NCBI GenBank assembly: GCA_029204225.1
Contig: CM055094.1
Location: forward strand, 25,192,541-25,256,540
DNA: 64,000 nt
Source of the DNA: Diphasiastrum complanatum
Lineage: Eukaryota > Streptophyta > Lycopodiopsida > Lycopodiales > Lycopodiaceae
Direction: 5' to 3'
The position numbers and the translations under genes are program-made. Of this stretch, positions 1 to 11,015 are shown one piece after another (the first letter of the stretch is position 1; each line of letters opens with the position of its first letter). The notes beneath the pieces were generated by a model. It saw only the letters and a list, made by a program, of their open reading frames with translations, ran no database searches and was not told the DNA's origin.

Positions 1-243
1 CCTCTGTTTGTGCTGAAAAGTTCTTCTTTACTCATGCCAGTGCTATTTAATGGTTGCTCACAGGTCCTAGGTTGGGCAGTTGCTTCTCCCTTTATTTTGG
101 GCACTTTATATGGCTTTTTTATAGTTCTGTTTCAGTTTGTGTGCCGGAAACACCGAGGAGAGCCTGTTCGTCAGTATCTTCCTGCTCATCAACGACAAAA
201 AAATGGTGATTTGTTCACATTACGTAAGGATGTAGTGGTCTAG
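1..243 (+). CDS. possible 3'-terminal exon, unrecognised membrane protein (partial)
   Basis: The frame is open from the first base of the window and ends at a TAG at 241. It encodes about 80 residues with one strongly hydrophobic stretch (around GWAVASPFILGTLYGFFIVL) followed by a basic, hydrophilic C-terminus ending in KDVVV. This looks like a last transmembrane helix with a short tail, so it could be the last exon of a gene that starts outside the window. I do not recognise the family. No upstream splice acceptor can be tested because the window begins inside it. A chance ORF is also possible. Confidence 0.25.
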   Translation, partial: PLFVLKSSSLLMPVLFNGCSQVLGWAVASPFILGTLYGFFIVLFQFVCRKHRGEPVRQYLPAHQRQKNGDLFTLRKDVVV

Positions 244-1473
244 ATTTCTACCCCATTTAGAGCATATTGTAAACTTGAGCAAACTTGACCAATCTCTTTA
301 ATATATGTCTTTGGTAAAAAGTTTTGAGGCCTTTAGAAAGAAGGTTCTTGAAGGTTGCTCCCACCAGTTAGTTCTGGGGGCTTCTCAGCTGCAGTTTCGA
401 TTGCTTATAAATTTCTATTCAAGGCAAGATATTGACTTGTTCTTCTTTTACATAAGGCATGCGTGTGCGTGTGCACGCACATGTGCAGGAGGGAGGGAAT
501 ATGAGGCAAACTATAATGAATGAGTCTGCTACCAATGTTGAGTGATAATATTGCTCTTTAAGTACAAAAATGAACATGAGAAATATCATAATGGTATACG
601 AATTTTATTGAACTGCAAATCTAGGACCAGAATATGGTGTAACCAACATTGGACTTGTGAGTGGAATTTGAATAATAGCAGAGGGGCAATAATGTTAGTA
701 GAACTCTAGGAGTGTGGTGCAGCTGGTTGTCCACAAATATTTCGGTTGTACCGCCAAGAGCACCTTGGCATATTTCAAGTCTGCTGTGCGTGATTATTCG
801 GGTCTTGGGGTGGTAATTTGACTGGCTAGCTACTTGCACTGAAGCAATAAGAGATCGCACAATGTTGAGGAAAAGGTGGATAGTATTTACTTGACAGTTT
901 AGACTTCAACCTACTTACTGGGGCCAGTCATGTATTCCTTTTTGGCCCCAACTGTCACATTTTTTATTGCAAAATCAGAGCACTGCAGTGTGGCTTTGTC
1001 TGACCTTCTAAAAGCCTTCATAGTACTAACTGGGCTACACCACATTAATAACACTTGTCTTTCTGTCTCGTTTTCTTCTGTACTTCATTTCCCATTAGTT
1101 GCCTATTTTGTAGGTAAAAGTTGATAAGTATTGGGAAAAAGCATATGAAAGTCACATCTAATGGTTTTGGACATGAGCAATGTGTTACCCTGCTAGTGAG
1201 AAAGTGAAAAAACTGATGAAAGATGTAATGAACATTCTTGTAAAGTATTTTTCAGTAAACTTTGGAAGGAGCCATAGAAAAATCATTGAACTGGTTAGCT
1301 CCATGCATGATGATCCATTTCACTCTGGTGTATGACGATCCATATTCTCCTTCAAGGATAACCATGCTAATGAAAGGAGAACCGATTCCAACAACCTATC
1401 TAAAGCATGGCATAGTGTGAATGGAGATTCAAAATGGAGTCGCAGCAATTTGAAACTCCATACTTCATAAGCT
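244..1473. other. gene-free stretch
   Basis: No convincing coding region is seen. A short GTGC-alternating run lies at about 459-485. If the exon at 1-243 is real, the first few hundred bases here would be its 3' untranslated region. Confidence 0.3.
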
Positions 1474-1851
1474 ATGGACCTTTATCTGCTGATTAAACTC
1501 CATGACCGCCATTATTTGGCAGATCCTACCATACAGCCTACTGTGACACAATCTCTGGTCCTACAGATCCTTACAAAAGGGGCTGCTCAACCATCAGCAG
1601 ATGTGCTAGAGAAGCTTGCATTAGCCACTGAAGACCTGGCATTGGAGAAAGGTCATAGCTATAGCAGCCGCCTCATCTTGATAGTTTCTGAAATGGTGAC
1701 CTTGAGCATTGTCAATTGCAAGGATTATATTTGTTGCAGCTGCATATGGAATCTGGATAAGATCATAAATGTGTGCTCAATAGTGGCATTGACTAAGGTA
1801 ATTTTGGTGAAAGAGTGGCTCGTAATTAACGGTTGGTTAAGATCATATTAA
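1474..1851 (+). CDS. unrecognised ORF, 125 codons
   Basis: An ATG-initiated ORF. The first two thirds are polar and look protein-like; the last third is Cys/Val/Ile-rich and looks like read-through into non-coding sequence. No family is recognised and no flanking splice sites are obvious. It may be an exon remnant or a chance ORF. Confidence 0.15.
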   Translation: MDLYLLIKLHDRHYLADPTIQPTVTQSLVLQILTKGAAQPSADVLEKLALATEDLALEKGHSYSSRLILIVSEMVTLSIVNCKDYICCSCIWNLDKIINVCSIVALTKVILVKEWLVINGWLRSY

Positions 1852-2969
1852 AATGTCAAGACTGTTCTGAGTGCCTTGTCAAGGGGTGCTCGAGGAAAAA
1901 ACAGATGAGGTGCTTGCATGGATCGGAAGGCGGCAATAGAGGCAAATCAAAGTTGCTGCCACATTGCTCTTCATCATAGTGCATGCAAAGAGGCTGAGTT
2001 CTTATAGAATGATCATGCTTCTTTGATCAAATTCTGCAGTGGACGGCGAATTAGTGAGTGCAGCAGCAGATCCAGCAGATAGGAAGGAGCAGAAGAAGCT
2101 CTGGTTGAGGGAGGATAGTCACCCTAACTCGAAGAGGCCAAGAGGTGTTACAAGCTAAAATGCAGCATTTATGCTCTCTTATTTATAAATACAGTTCTCA
2201 CAACATTTGGATACTTGACAACTTCAAGGCAACATGGCAATGAGAAGCACGGTTGTGTTAAGTGTGTGACAGGAAACCTGGGCAATGTCACACCTGACAA
2301 GAGTACCGTTATGACTCATATGGAGCAAGACCTCTAACTTACTCAGGGGAAAAGGCTTGCAGAAGTTCTAAATAATGAACAACCAAAGTCCCTGCTTCCC
2401 TGCTCCAGGGTCAAAGTCCATCTCCATGTCCTAACTTGCAGCTAGAGCAATGGAAAGCAGTTCAAACTACATGTGCTTGGCAATGTTCAGAAATTGCCCT
2501 CTTACTCCTGAGCAGATGAAGCTCAGTACCAGCACCATATGGAGTACACTACAATACTCACATAGTATTGTAGCGTACTTCATGAACAAGGCACCTCTGG
2601 GAAATGGCAAGACAGCTCTATCAACACACAGTGGACCAAGCTCGTTAAGATTCTCGCTCCAGAAGCACTCTGAAGAGGTTTCATTTTGTTCAAGTTTCTT
2701 GGGCCCAAACATGTTGGCAAAGTTCTTTCTTCAGATCCGTTGACATTTTGATGGAATCCTGTTATGGTCACCAAGTTCGCTAAGGGCTTTACTCTAAAGA
2801 AGACATTTTAAAACTTGAGGTTCAGCTGGCTGAAATTTATCTCTTTAAATGTTTACTGTAATCAGACTTAAGGGAGTGTTTTATTTACTTAAGGTCATTT
2901 TCCATTATGTTAGCATTTGTAAGAATGATAATTGCTGAACTTTGTTAGAGGAACTCACTACCTATCTTA
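1852..2969. other. gene-free stretch
   Basis: Short overlapping ORFs on both strands only. No domain, terminal repeat or microsatellite was noticed. Confidence 0.3.
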
Positions 2970-3165
2970 AGGGTGCCACATGAGAGGGCCAGTTCCTGGT
3001 TGCACAACCAAGAACTGGTGCAGGAAACTGGCCATTGCCCACATGGTGCAAAATTGTGAGCCAATTGCTGGCACTCCAAAAGAAACCAGTTCTTGGCGTT
3101 GCTATCACAACCAGGAAGTGCTTGCACAGCTAGGAACTTGGCTCCAAAAAACCTCATGTGGGCCA
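2970..3165. repeat. foldback / MITE-like inverted-repeat unit
   Basis: About 195 bp whose outer ends are inverted copies of each other: GCCACATGAG near 2975 against CTCATGTGGGCC near 3153-3164, plus GGCCAGTTCC against GGAACTTGGCTCC further in. Inside the left arm is a compact hairpin around 2990-3020: CCAGTTCCTGGTTG pairs with CAACCAAGAACTGG (13 of 14) with a 2-nt loop. Nested inverted repeats of this kind are typical of foldback elements or MITEs. No target-site duplication was identified. Confidence 0.45.
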
Positions 3166-3169
3166 CCAC

Positions 3170-3170
<1 letters not shown>

Positions 3171-3215
<45 letters not shown>
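3171..3215 (+). repeat. compound microsatellite (TC)13(AC)9
   Basis: An uninterrupted TC dinucleotide run is followed directly by an AC run, immediately outside the foldback unit. Confidence 0.95.
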
Positions 3216-3846
3216 TTCATGTGAATATCCTCCAGTCACGATGTTTGGAAATGGTGAATGCTAAAACACCTCAATGAATGTTTGTGGATTGTAATGGGAC
3301 ACCTACAAGTGTGGAGCCAATCTGAGATCTGAAATATGAGTGAGAAGGAAGATGATCCTTGTTGATGAGAGGGGGGATATGAAGAGTCTAAGAGAGAATT
3401 GTTTGATTGAGAGAAGAAGAGAGCCTCGAAGTAGCTGGTGAGCAACTGAGAGGAGATTTATTTGTGGATGAAAGCCAATGAAGATTGTAGATTGTGAGAA
3501 GAAGAGAGGAAACCAAGGAAGAAGAATTAAAAACAAAGAAGTGCGTTGAAGGGCTATGTGCAACATGTGTGAAGAGGAACGTATCATTGAGGGCACCTGC
3601 TTGAGGGGGTGTAAAGCCCTGTCCAGGGACGAGGCGCTTTACCCAAGCTCGATATTTTTTTTCACATTTTGTTTTGGATGCCCTGCTCGGACACAAGCGA
3701 CCGAGGCTTTACCACCTAATGAGGCCTTTCCAAGTGGATAAAGTAGGAGGCAATGGGAAGAAGCGCCCACCATAGCCAAGACATAGGACAAGCGTTTGAT
3801 TCAAACTAAAGCAAGATGATTTCACAGAGAGACTTGATTTGCTAAC
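3216..3846. other. gene-free stretch, purine-rich
   Basis: The plus strand is GA-rich from about 3320 to 3550, which creates long but meaningless Leu/Ser/Phe-rich ORFs on the minus strand. The 3' limit of the minus-strand copia fragment fades out near 3847. Confidence 0.3.
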
Positions 3847-4775
3847 CTTTTTTTGAAGATGGATCTTCCTTTGTCCTATCATCAAGAGTAATGTTGATAT
3901 AGCAAATGCATCCAAAAGTTTTGAAAAACTTGACACTCGGCCTCCTACCAACAATTACAAGATCTCAAAAGGGGTTTTTTTTTCATCCAATACCACACTC
4001 GGCCATCTATTGCATAGAAAATTAGCACACAACAAAGTTTGATCCCAAAAGGATTTAGGAAGATTTGCACTTAACCTCATGGCTTTGGCTCTTTCACATA
4101 AGGTTCTATTCTTTCTCCCGGCCACTCCATTTTGTTGTGGTGTCCTTGGACTTGTGTACTCCCTCTTGATCCCATTTGCATCACAAAATGCTTTGAACTT
4201 GGTAGAAATGTACTCACCACCATTGTCACTCAAGCATTTGATTTTTGTAGGAAATTGGACCTCCCTTGCAATCTTGAACTTGACAAAGACATCAAACACC
4301 TCATCTTTGCTCTTTAGTAGATACACCCAACAAAATCTACTAAAATCATCAATAAAAGTCACATACATCGTAGCATCTCTATTGCTAATTGTAGTAACAC
4401 CATGAATATCTGAATGCACAAGTTGAAAAGACTTACTTGACCTTGATGTAGATCTCTTGTAAGGTAACCTATGGTGACTTTGATAAAGCACGTTGCTCAC
4501 TTTTGCAATCAATTCATCCTCCTTCTTGATCAAACAAGCATCACCAACAAACTCCACTTTGAATTCCTTGTCAAGCATTTGACTCACACTAAAAAAGTTC
4601 TTAGTGTTAGATGGAATGAACAAAACATCCTTCAAATTGTGCCAAACCCTTTGATTGCATACTCACCATCATTGGTCGTGTAGATCACCTTCTTGTCACA
4701 TTCAAATGCCATCAATGATGAATAATACTCCTCATGAAATGTCATATGTGATGTAGCTCCACTATCAATCCACCA
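3847..4775 (-). pseudogene. Ty1/copia protease-integrase fragment
   Basis: Read on the minus strand. The protease motif DSGATSHM lies near 4750-4772 in a frame shifted from gag. The integrase follows in the open stretch 4635-3955: HSDIHG, FIDDFSRF, the SDNGGEY core and PQQNGVAGRKNRTL hold the D, D and E catalytic region. Past a frameshift near 3950 the integrase C-terminal block (PSVKFF..FGCICY) is recognisable down to about 3847. Reverse transcriptase and RNase H are absent. Family knowledge: copia integrase inserts the cDNA into host DNA. This copy is a truncated, frameshifted remnant. Confidence 0.9.
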
Positions 4776-5602
4776 TCAAGACTTAGATTGGTTTGCTTCT
4801 CACCTTGATCTCTCTTCTTCTTGAAGCAATCACTAGCAAAATGTCCTTTGACTCCACAATAGAAACATTTTAGTTTGGATTTATCTTTCTTCTTGCTAAC
4901 AAGAGTAGAAGGCTCACTTTGATCTTGCCCTTTTGACCATTTGCTTTTGCCTTTGCCCTTGCACTTGTCTTTTGAAGACATAGCTTCCTCCTCTCCAACT
5001 TGAGATGTAGAAGTAGGACCTTCTCTTGCTTGGATTCTAAACTCTTCAGCCACCAAGACCTCTTCCAAGTCCTCCATAGTTCGAAATGTCTTTTGAATAG
5101 TAAAACTTTGCACCAAATTAGCATGATCATCCAATAAGCCATTAAGAACAATTTGAACAAGATCCACATCCTTAATGCTTTCACTAATGTATGCTAGTTC
5201 ATCACTCAAAGCTTTAACTCTCAAAACAAAAGCATGAGCACCTTAATCCTTATTTTGAAGACTTTAAAAATTTTGACTCCTTAGGGTTAGGACCCTAGAT
5301 GTAGACTTGGACTCATAAACCTTTTTCAAAGTTTTCCAAACTTCACTAGATGTTGTGCACTTACCAACTTCCTTGAGAAGTTCATTAGTCACATTCATCT
5401 TGATCACATGTAGAGCTTTCTTTGCCCTCTTGTCATACCTCAATAGCTCTTGAGGTGCCAAAGGTCTCTCCTCCACACCTACAACAATATCCATCAAATC
5501 ATTCATCTCAAGCAAAGATTCTATCCTCACATTTCAAGTTGAATAGTTTGTTAAGGTAAGCTTATCATTGCCTTCCAACATGAAGCCACTTGAGGTTGCC
5601 AT
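4742..5602 (-). pseudogene. Ty1/copia gag fragment
   Basis: Minus-strand gag. The start is the ATG at 5602 (MATSSGFMLEG), followed by the UBN2-type gag domain (KMNVTNELLKEVGKC, VWKTLKKVYESKSTSRVL). The single CCHC knuckle CFYCGVKGHFASDC lies near 4830-4870. It is broken by an in-frame TGA where a Trp is expected (NYST-stop-NVRIESLL, near 5530) and by a frameshift near 5225-5264. Gag is the structural protein that packages element RNA. It is closely related in layout to the gag at 27316-29202. Confidence 0.88.
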
Positions 5603-6153
5603 GTTGCAATGACCTGATCTTCTCTTTGAACATGTTCCAATGCACCTAGCACTCTCTTGAAAATCAACAAATTAAACTCATTTTCTCTCTTCTAACAATC
5701 CTAGCACATAGAATGTTGATTTCTTGATCATAATAGATCTAAACACGATATGATGAACTTTTGCTAACACCTAAGATTGAAACACACTCTTGAAAAAGTC
5801 CAACAACTTAAAATCAAGAGATCTTATCAAATTTAGAGTTCTTCCAAAAATGCAAAATATTGAATCAAGCAAAAACTATATGCAAAAGCTAGAATCTTGA
5901 TGCATCATCTTCTAGAATGTAACATTTACTATCATGAGCAATTTTTATCTGCACATTCCAGTAAGTGGTTTAAAAAATCGACTTACTTTAAGTGATTTGA
6001 CTTTAAATGATGCTTTAGGATCACAAAAATCCACTTTATATACTTGAAAACGCATGATTTGAGCTAGAAACACCTCCAAAACCACAGAGAATTTATGGTG
6101 CCCTCAAATCCACTTCTAGATTTGGCAAATACTCCAACTTTGGGCTGCAACCT
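5603..6153 (-). other. leader region of minus-strand copia fragment
   Basis: Non-coding sequence between the gag start and the primer-binding site, as expected for a retrotransposon 5' leader. Nothing else was recognised. Confidence 0.5.
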
Positions 6154-6165
6154 GCTTTGATACCA
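6154..6165 (-). promoter_or_regulatory. primer-binding site (initiator tRNA-Met type)
   Basis: On the minus strand the sequence is TGGTATCAAAGC, one mismatch from the TGGTATCAGAGC used by plant copia elements. It directly abuts a CA-ended LTR (TGTG at 6166 on the plus strand). Confidence 0.75.
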
Positions 6166-6599
6166 TGTGAAAAAAAAAACAGATTTAAAACATACCAAAT
6201 TTGGATGCACGCTACAAGATAGAAATCATCAATTTACACATGCTAGAATTGCATAAATCACTAAGATCTGATCATAAGAACTTAAATACAATAAGGTATA
6301 GTCCCTATCCGTACAGCAGCAATGGCCTACTGTCCTTCACACATGTGCATGCAAGATCAACAACAAAAATGACATTATACACACTAGAAATCAAGATATC
6401 TTGATAAATACACATCAGATGGCAATTGAAGCACCTTGAGGTTCTCCTTGTTCAAGTTCTTCAATCTTCATAGATCAGCCTCCTCAACCTGAAAGTCATA
6501 AGTGATTCATAAAGGGTTACACAAACACTCATTCATCTGCAAACATAGTCTACTTTTTTTACAGTTTGCAGAAATACACGAAAAACTTCAACAAGGAAG
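6166..6599 (-). repeat. LTR material of the minus-strand copia fragment
   Basis: Sequence immediately outside the primer-binding site, so by position the 3' part of the 5' LTR. The other LTR boundary could not be fixed because a differently oriented LTR-like promoter follows. Confidence 0.45.
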
Positions 6600-7090
6600 A
6601 CACCGCAAGGAACCGCCAGGAACCGTAAGTGTCTTGCCTACGTTCACTTACGAAAGAGACCGAAGTAAACTGCAAAGTCTTGCTTACGATCACATGCAAA
6701 AATTCACCGCCAGGAACCGCAAGTGTCTTACCTATGGTCAGTTACGAAAGAGACCAAAGTAAACTGCAAAGTCTTGCTTACAGTCACATGCGAAGACTCA
6801 CCGCCAAAAACCGTCAGTGTCTAGCCTATGGTCACTTACGAAAGAAACTGAAGTAAACCGCAGAGTCTCTCTTGCTTATGGCTACATACAAAATGAACGA
6901 ACCGCAAGACACCGCAAAGTCTTTCTTATGGTCAACAAAGCAAAGACTACAGCTCACCACCAAAGGCACTGCAAGACACCGTAAGTTATCACTTACGGTC
7001 ACCTACGAAGTGAACGAACGGCAGCTGACCGAAGAAACCTGCCAAGTCAACGATTACGGTTACCTTACGGTCTTATCTTCACACTCCTGC
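6600..7090 (+). repeat. degenerate ~94-bp tandem repeats in LTR-like sequence
   Basis: Three clear units start at about 6614, 6708 and 6801. Each contains CCGCCAGGAACCG-like, CTTACGAAAGAGACC-like and CTGCAAAGTCTTGCTTAC-like blocks. More diverged copies of CTTACGGTCA and TACGAA continue to about 7075. The ORFs here only translate the repeat. The position upstream of a TATA box suggests U3 enhancer-type repeats. Confidence 0.7.
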
Positions 7091-7179
7091 GATCAGGCTA
7101 CGGTTGCAATGGTGCCATATTCTCACGCTTCTGACACATATGAAGGAGATCCTTTTATTGTACTTCTTCACGTCTTCAC

Positions 7180-7400
7180 AATGCACCAATAACCGATCTA
7201 CGGATCACATACAAGGGCTGTTAATGATCTTTTAAACTGTAATTAAATAACTAAGATCTTTTGAAAGCTATATAAACATTTGAGCGATTTGAAAAACACA
7301 CATAGAGTGCGAAAGCGTGACAGAGATCAAACGACCAAAATCAGTCTTCTATATTAAATTTACACAAGCTAGTTTGCATAATTACCACCTGTAAATATGG
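7180..7400 (+). promoter_or_regulatory. LTR-type core promoter with TATA box
   Basis: TATATAAA at 7269-7276. The preceding ~90 bp (TTAATGATCTT, GTAATTA, TAAGATC) resembles the sequence before the TATA box of the LTR at 41861-42730, so this is probably the U3/R part of a related plus-strand LTR. Confidence 0.5.
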
Positions 7401-8079
7401 GATGTCACATGTGCCAAAAGCATAGGATACCTTATTCTAAGTCAAATCATTAACCTAGCTTTGGAATGGTATGTCAAAAACTTTCTATGGAAAATCATGA
7501 TAGTTTTCAAATTCAATGGCACCTTGCAAGCGATTTGAAAACCTTGAAACGTATAATATCTCTCATGGGGCAACATAAGTGGAAGATCCAAATCTGAAAT
7601 GTGTTTTGCCTATACCCTTAAAATGTGTACACATATGCACATTGCATGCTGAGGTACGTATTTTTGAAAAGCTTATTTATCTTCATATTTAATTTGCTTG
7701 GAATACAAAACCAGAGTCATTGGCCACATCAGCTATCACAAGGCTGGAAGAAATTCTTTCAAAGGCAATACTACATAAAGGAAATGTGACTATTGAGAAA
7801 AGTGACAGACTATCAAAAAAATAAAACCATCAAAAGCAAGAAATTTTTCATCCAACCACACTTGCAAAGGTTCTAGTGCCTAGTATGGACTTTGGAAAGA
7901 AATTGTTTCAGCCACACAGAATTTTGAGAACAAAGGAAGTACACGAATGCAAAAGGCACAAGTGTGGAAGAATTTTGACATACTCATAGGTGTTATTAGA
8001 AAGGAAAACTTATCATCAGAAGATATCAAACAAAAGAGAGATACTTGTAATGTAACAATAATATTTTATAGAACATTGT
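7401..8079. other. gene-free stretch
   Basis: No open frame above 60 codons and no recognisable repeat. Confidence 0.3.
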
Positions 8080-9426
8080 TTAATTTCCATCATCATTCTC
8101 TTTAAGATTCAGGCGGATGGTATTGTCATAAAGGAATAATCTCCTTTCATATGGATTCAAAAATTTTATATCTATGTAACTCGAATAAAGGGCCATTGCA
8201 AATGATCTTTTTGTAGTATCCTTAGGGATATAACCCAAGATTTTAATGGCCAGATCCCTCTTCACAAAAACCATTTTGTATGTTCCTCTTGAGTATGGCC
8301 TCCTAAACTAACATTAATGCGTTAATAGCCATAATGACAAAGGCAGCATATGGATTAAAAGATCCATGATATATACAAATCTCATTATTTTCAAAATTTT
8401 ACAAATAATGAGAAAGAGATGCATCCTTTCTCCCAGGTGATACACCTCAAAGGACTCCATGTCTCATACCAAAGGAATCTAGTTCAATAGCATTATGTAA
8501 ACGAGTAAAGGTAATGAATTTAGAATGAAAGATAACAATACAATCTCAAACTTCAACTTTTGATTGAAAGAAAATAGTACAACATCAAAACCAATATAAT
8601 ATCAACTTACCAGATCATGAGAATCGAATTCAACAATGCTTGTTCTGCTAATGTCATGTCCTCCAATAGGTTCTACATTGCTCGAGGGGATATACAAAGT
8701 CCTTGGAGGATACTTTTTTTGGAATTCCAAAATTTCTTCATTCGGAAAAGTTTTCTCATAGGCTTTCGATTTTTCAATTTTGGCCTTCAATGCCTCCTTG
8801 CTAGATTTTCAATTGTTGTCTTTATCAAAATCTATCTCCTTTCGAGATCATTATAACTATAATCAATTATGACAAAAATTCTAAGAACTGTTTTGCAAAG
8901 AAGAGTTCATCCTCTCTTATATTAAAAACATTTTCTATATCATTAAAAGAAATATAATTGTCATTATTTATAAAGTATACATGAACATCAAGTATAGTTA
9001 TTGTAGTAATAGAAGTTGAAGTTAGAAGAGTATTATAAAACGAGAAATAGTTTGCTCAAACTATGAAGCCCAAGGATGCTTCAGCTTCAACACCTATATC
9101 AGTATCTAGTTCATCTACTTCGATTGGAACAAATGCAAATACTTCAATCAAGGGAACATAAAAAGATTCAACAAACTCATCATCTGGAATTTCTACAGAG
9201 ATATAGAAGACAAACGCCATTCCATTGATAAGAAGACGATATTTTCTATGTGGATATCACAATATGTATTTCTTTTAAAGTACTCATGTAGTTTAGTAAT
9301 AATCTGAGAGAAATTATCAAGAAGAGCAAGTAATTTAAGACGATTCTCATAAACAAGATTACCGATATCAAAAGGAGCAAAAAAAAAAGAGAGAAAAATA
9401 CTCAAATTTGTCAGATGGAATGTCAT
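8080..9426 (-). pseudogene. spliced gene remnant of unknown family
   Basis: Several minus-strand coding-looking pieces follow one another. The first (about 9426-9040) is leucine-rich, then acidic. The second (about 8850-8613) contains KAKIEKSKAYEK and KKYPPRTLYIPSS and ends at a good donor (CTG/GTAAGT). The third begins after an acceptor (TTTAG/GAGG near 8298) and runs through VFVKRDLAIKILGYIPK to a TAA at 8080. In-frame stops occur near 9045 and 8835. I do not recognise the protein. Consistent splice signals and polar composition argue for a real ancestral gene rather than noise. Confidence 0.35.
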
Positions 9427-10015
9427 TGGCTTTCAAGAATTCCCTAAGATTATCCTACGTAGACCTTGAAGAGCTTACCATATCGACGATGATATCGGTT
9501 TGACGAGCGCAAATGTTTCCGCTCGTGAACACTTGATAAAGGCGTGGGTTGATTCGATATTCCAGATGCGAAAAGGTTGATATTGGTTCAATGCGCGACA
9601 ATGAGGAATGAATGGTCTTGAGATCAAGGTGCACGTTGATTTGATATAACGGGAAAAATTTTGGTCTAAATTATGAAGGCGTTATGAAGAAAGGATCACG
9701 AAATCTCTATAACTCAAGTGGTTCTCATATTTATGGCCATTTCCAATTAATCACAGCCATACATTTGTCATACACTCTGGGGCTGTAAACGTCCACCAAT
9801 AATAATATTACAACATGATAACTGCGTCGAAAAGTAATGAATGGTCTATCATTAAAGCCTTTTAGATTCATAATTAGGCTTCAAATTCCATTTATAAATG
9901 ATTCGATTATTGAGATTCCAAAAAGATTGCAAACTTAATGGTCGCCGAATTTCGTTTCCAGAGATATGATACGTTCGCGGAAATTGATGGGGGCAATCAT
10001 TTTCGAAGCCCACTC
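9427..10015. other. gene-free stretch
   Basis: No coding region recognised. CpG-containing words are locally more frequent than elsewhere (around 9480-9620 and 9970). Confidence 0.3.
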
Positions 10016-10023
10016 TATATAAG
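10016..10023 (+). promoter_or_regulatory. TATA box candidate for the H3-like locus
   Basis: TATATAAG about 235 bp upstream of the H3-like ATG at 10257, with no other strong TATA in between. A CGCGGA word lies about 40 bp upstream. Position and sequence fit a core promoter, but transcription is not shown. Confidence 0.35.
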
Positions 10024-10256
10024 CACAAACATGCCCGTAAAAAAAAATTTACCTTCAGATTACGTTCGAATTTCACGCCCAGATATCGGATTAGCACGCA
10101 CGACCTCCGCACAAGATTCTGAATACACTCACCCACGTGTTGATCTACTATCAAGTTACGGCTTTTTTTGTCGGGATATCAGTTCAGCGCGTGCCTCCTC
10201 CAGTGTCTCACTGTTGCTCTGTGCACACGCATGCTGATCCGATACTGGGACAGAGA

Positions 10257-11015
10257 ATGGCCCAAACAAAGCAAACTGCTCGCATTCATCCCGACAGTGT
10301 CCCAATGCAAACAGGCTGCCACAGACAACAACCTCTACCACTGTCCCCTAGGCCAAGGGATAGACCACGTGACCCACCACGGCTGAAGGTCATTTGAAGG
10401 CTGCAGAAGGCCAACAATCTTCTGATTCCTAAAGCTCACATTTAGCGATCAATCAAACAGGTCACAAGGAGTCTCTCGAGAGATATGAGATGGATAGTCA
10501 CTACAGTTGAAGCTCTACACATAGCTTATGCGAGTTTTCAAGTGATTTTTTTTTTAGATTGTGTTGTTGCAGTTGTTCATGCCAAGCATGTAGCCATTAT
10601 GTCGAAGGATTTCACAATTGTGTTCAAGCTACGGGACACTTATGACAAGTTTGCTAAGTGCCTCCATCCAGCTCCGTCCTCTCCTCCGACTAGAAAGAAA
10701 AAGCGAAAGCAACCTCAACCGACCTGACTGATATTGCGGGTGCATAATGGGCATGTCTCAAAGAGGAGGAGGTCTCTTGGAACTTCTCAAAAACCCAGAG
10801 ATTTTTCACATACCTCTCCATTCAAGAACATTCTGAGAGCAATCTCTTCTTCTCCTAAATCTTTTAGGTCTCCTAAATCTCCACCCAAATCTTCTTCTTC
10901 TTCCAAATCTTCTTCTCGGTCTCCTTCTAAATCTTCTTCTCAGTCTCCTCATAAATTTTCTCCTACGTCTCTCCCTATTACGTCCCCCCCCCTCCACCGT
11001 CTGGAGCAGGGTTAG
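10257..11015 (+). pseudogene. divergent histone H3-like protein with S/P/K-rich tail (disabled)
   Basis: One frame from the ATG at 10257 to 11015 contains three stops (TGA 10395, TAG near 10443, TGA 10725). It begins MAQTKQTAR, against MARTKQTAR in H3. After a divergent tail it follows the H3 fold block by block without gaps: LIPKAHI, IKQVT, DMRW, VEALHIAY, VHAKHVAIMSKDF. The first two stops sit where H3 has conserved Arg (EIR) and Gln (FQR), so each fits a C-to-T change (CGA to TGA, CAG to TAG). The loop-1 Trp and the KDF motif are CenH3-like, but loop 1 has ordinary H3 length. Beyond the third stop the frame continues into SPKS/SPSK repeats (about 10850-10990). H3 packs DNA in nucleosomes; this copy cannot make an uninterrupted product. 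Confidence 0.75.

Noticed and set aside
3236-3696. Three overlapping minus-strand ORFs of 69-102 codons
   Set aside because: Products of GA-rich plus-strand sequence; Ser/Leu/Phe-rich with no motif.
10257-10727. Calling the H3-like locus CenH3
   Set aside because: Loop 1 has canonical H3 length and no intact product exists; only two residues are CenH3-like.
10806-10997. Arg-rich minus-strand ORF
   Set aside because: Reverse complement of the SPKS-encoding repeat; composition artefact.
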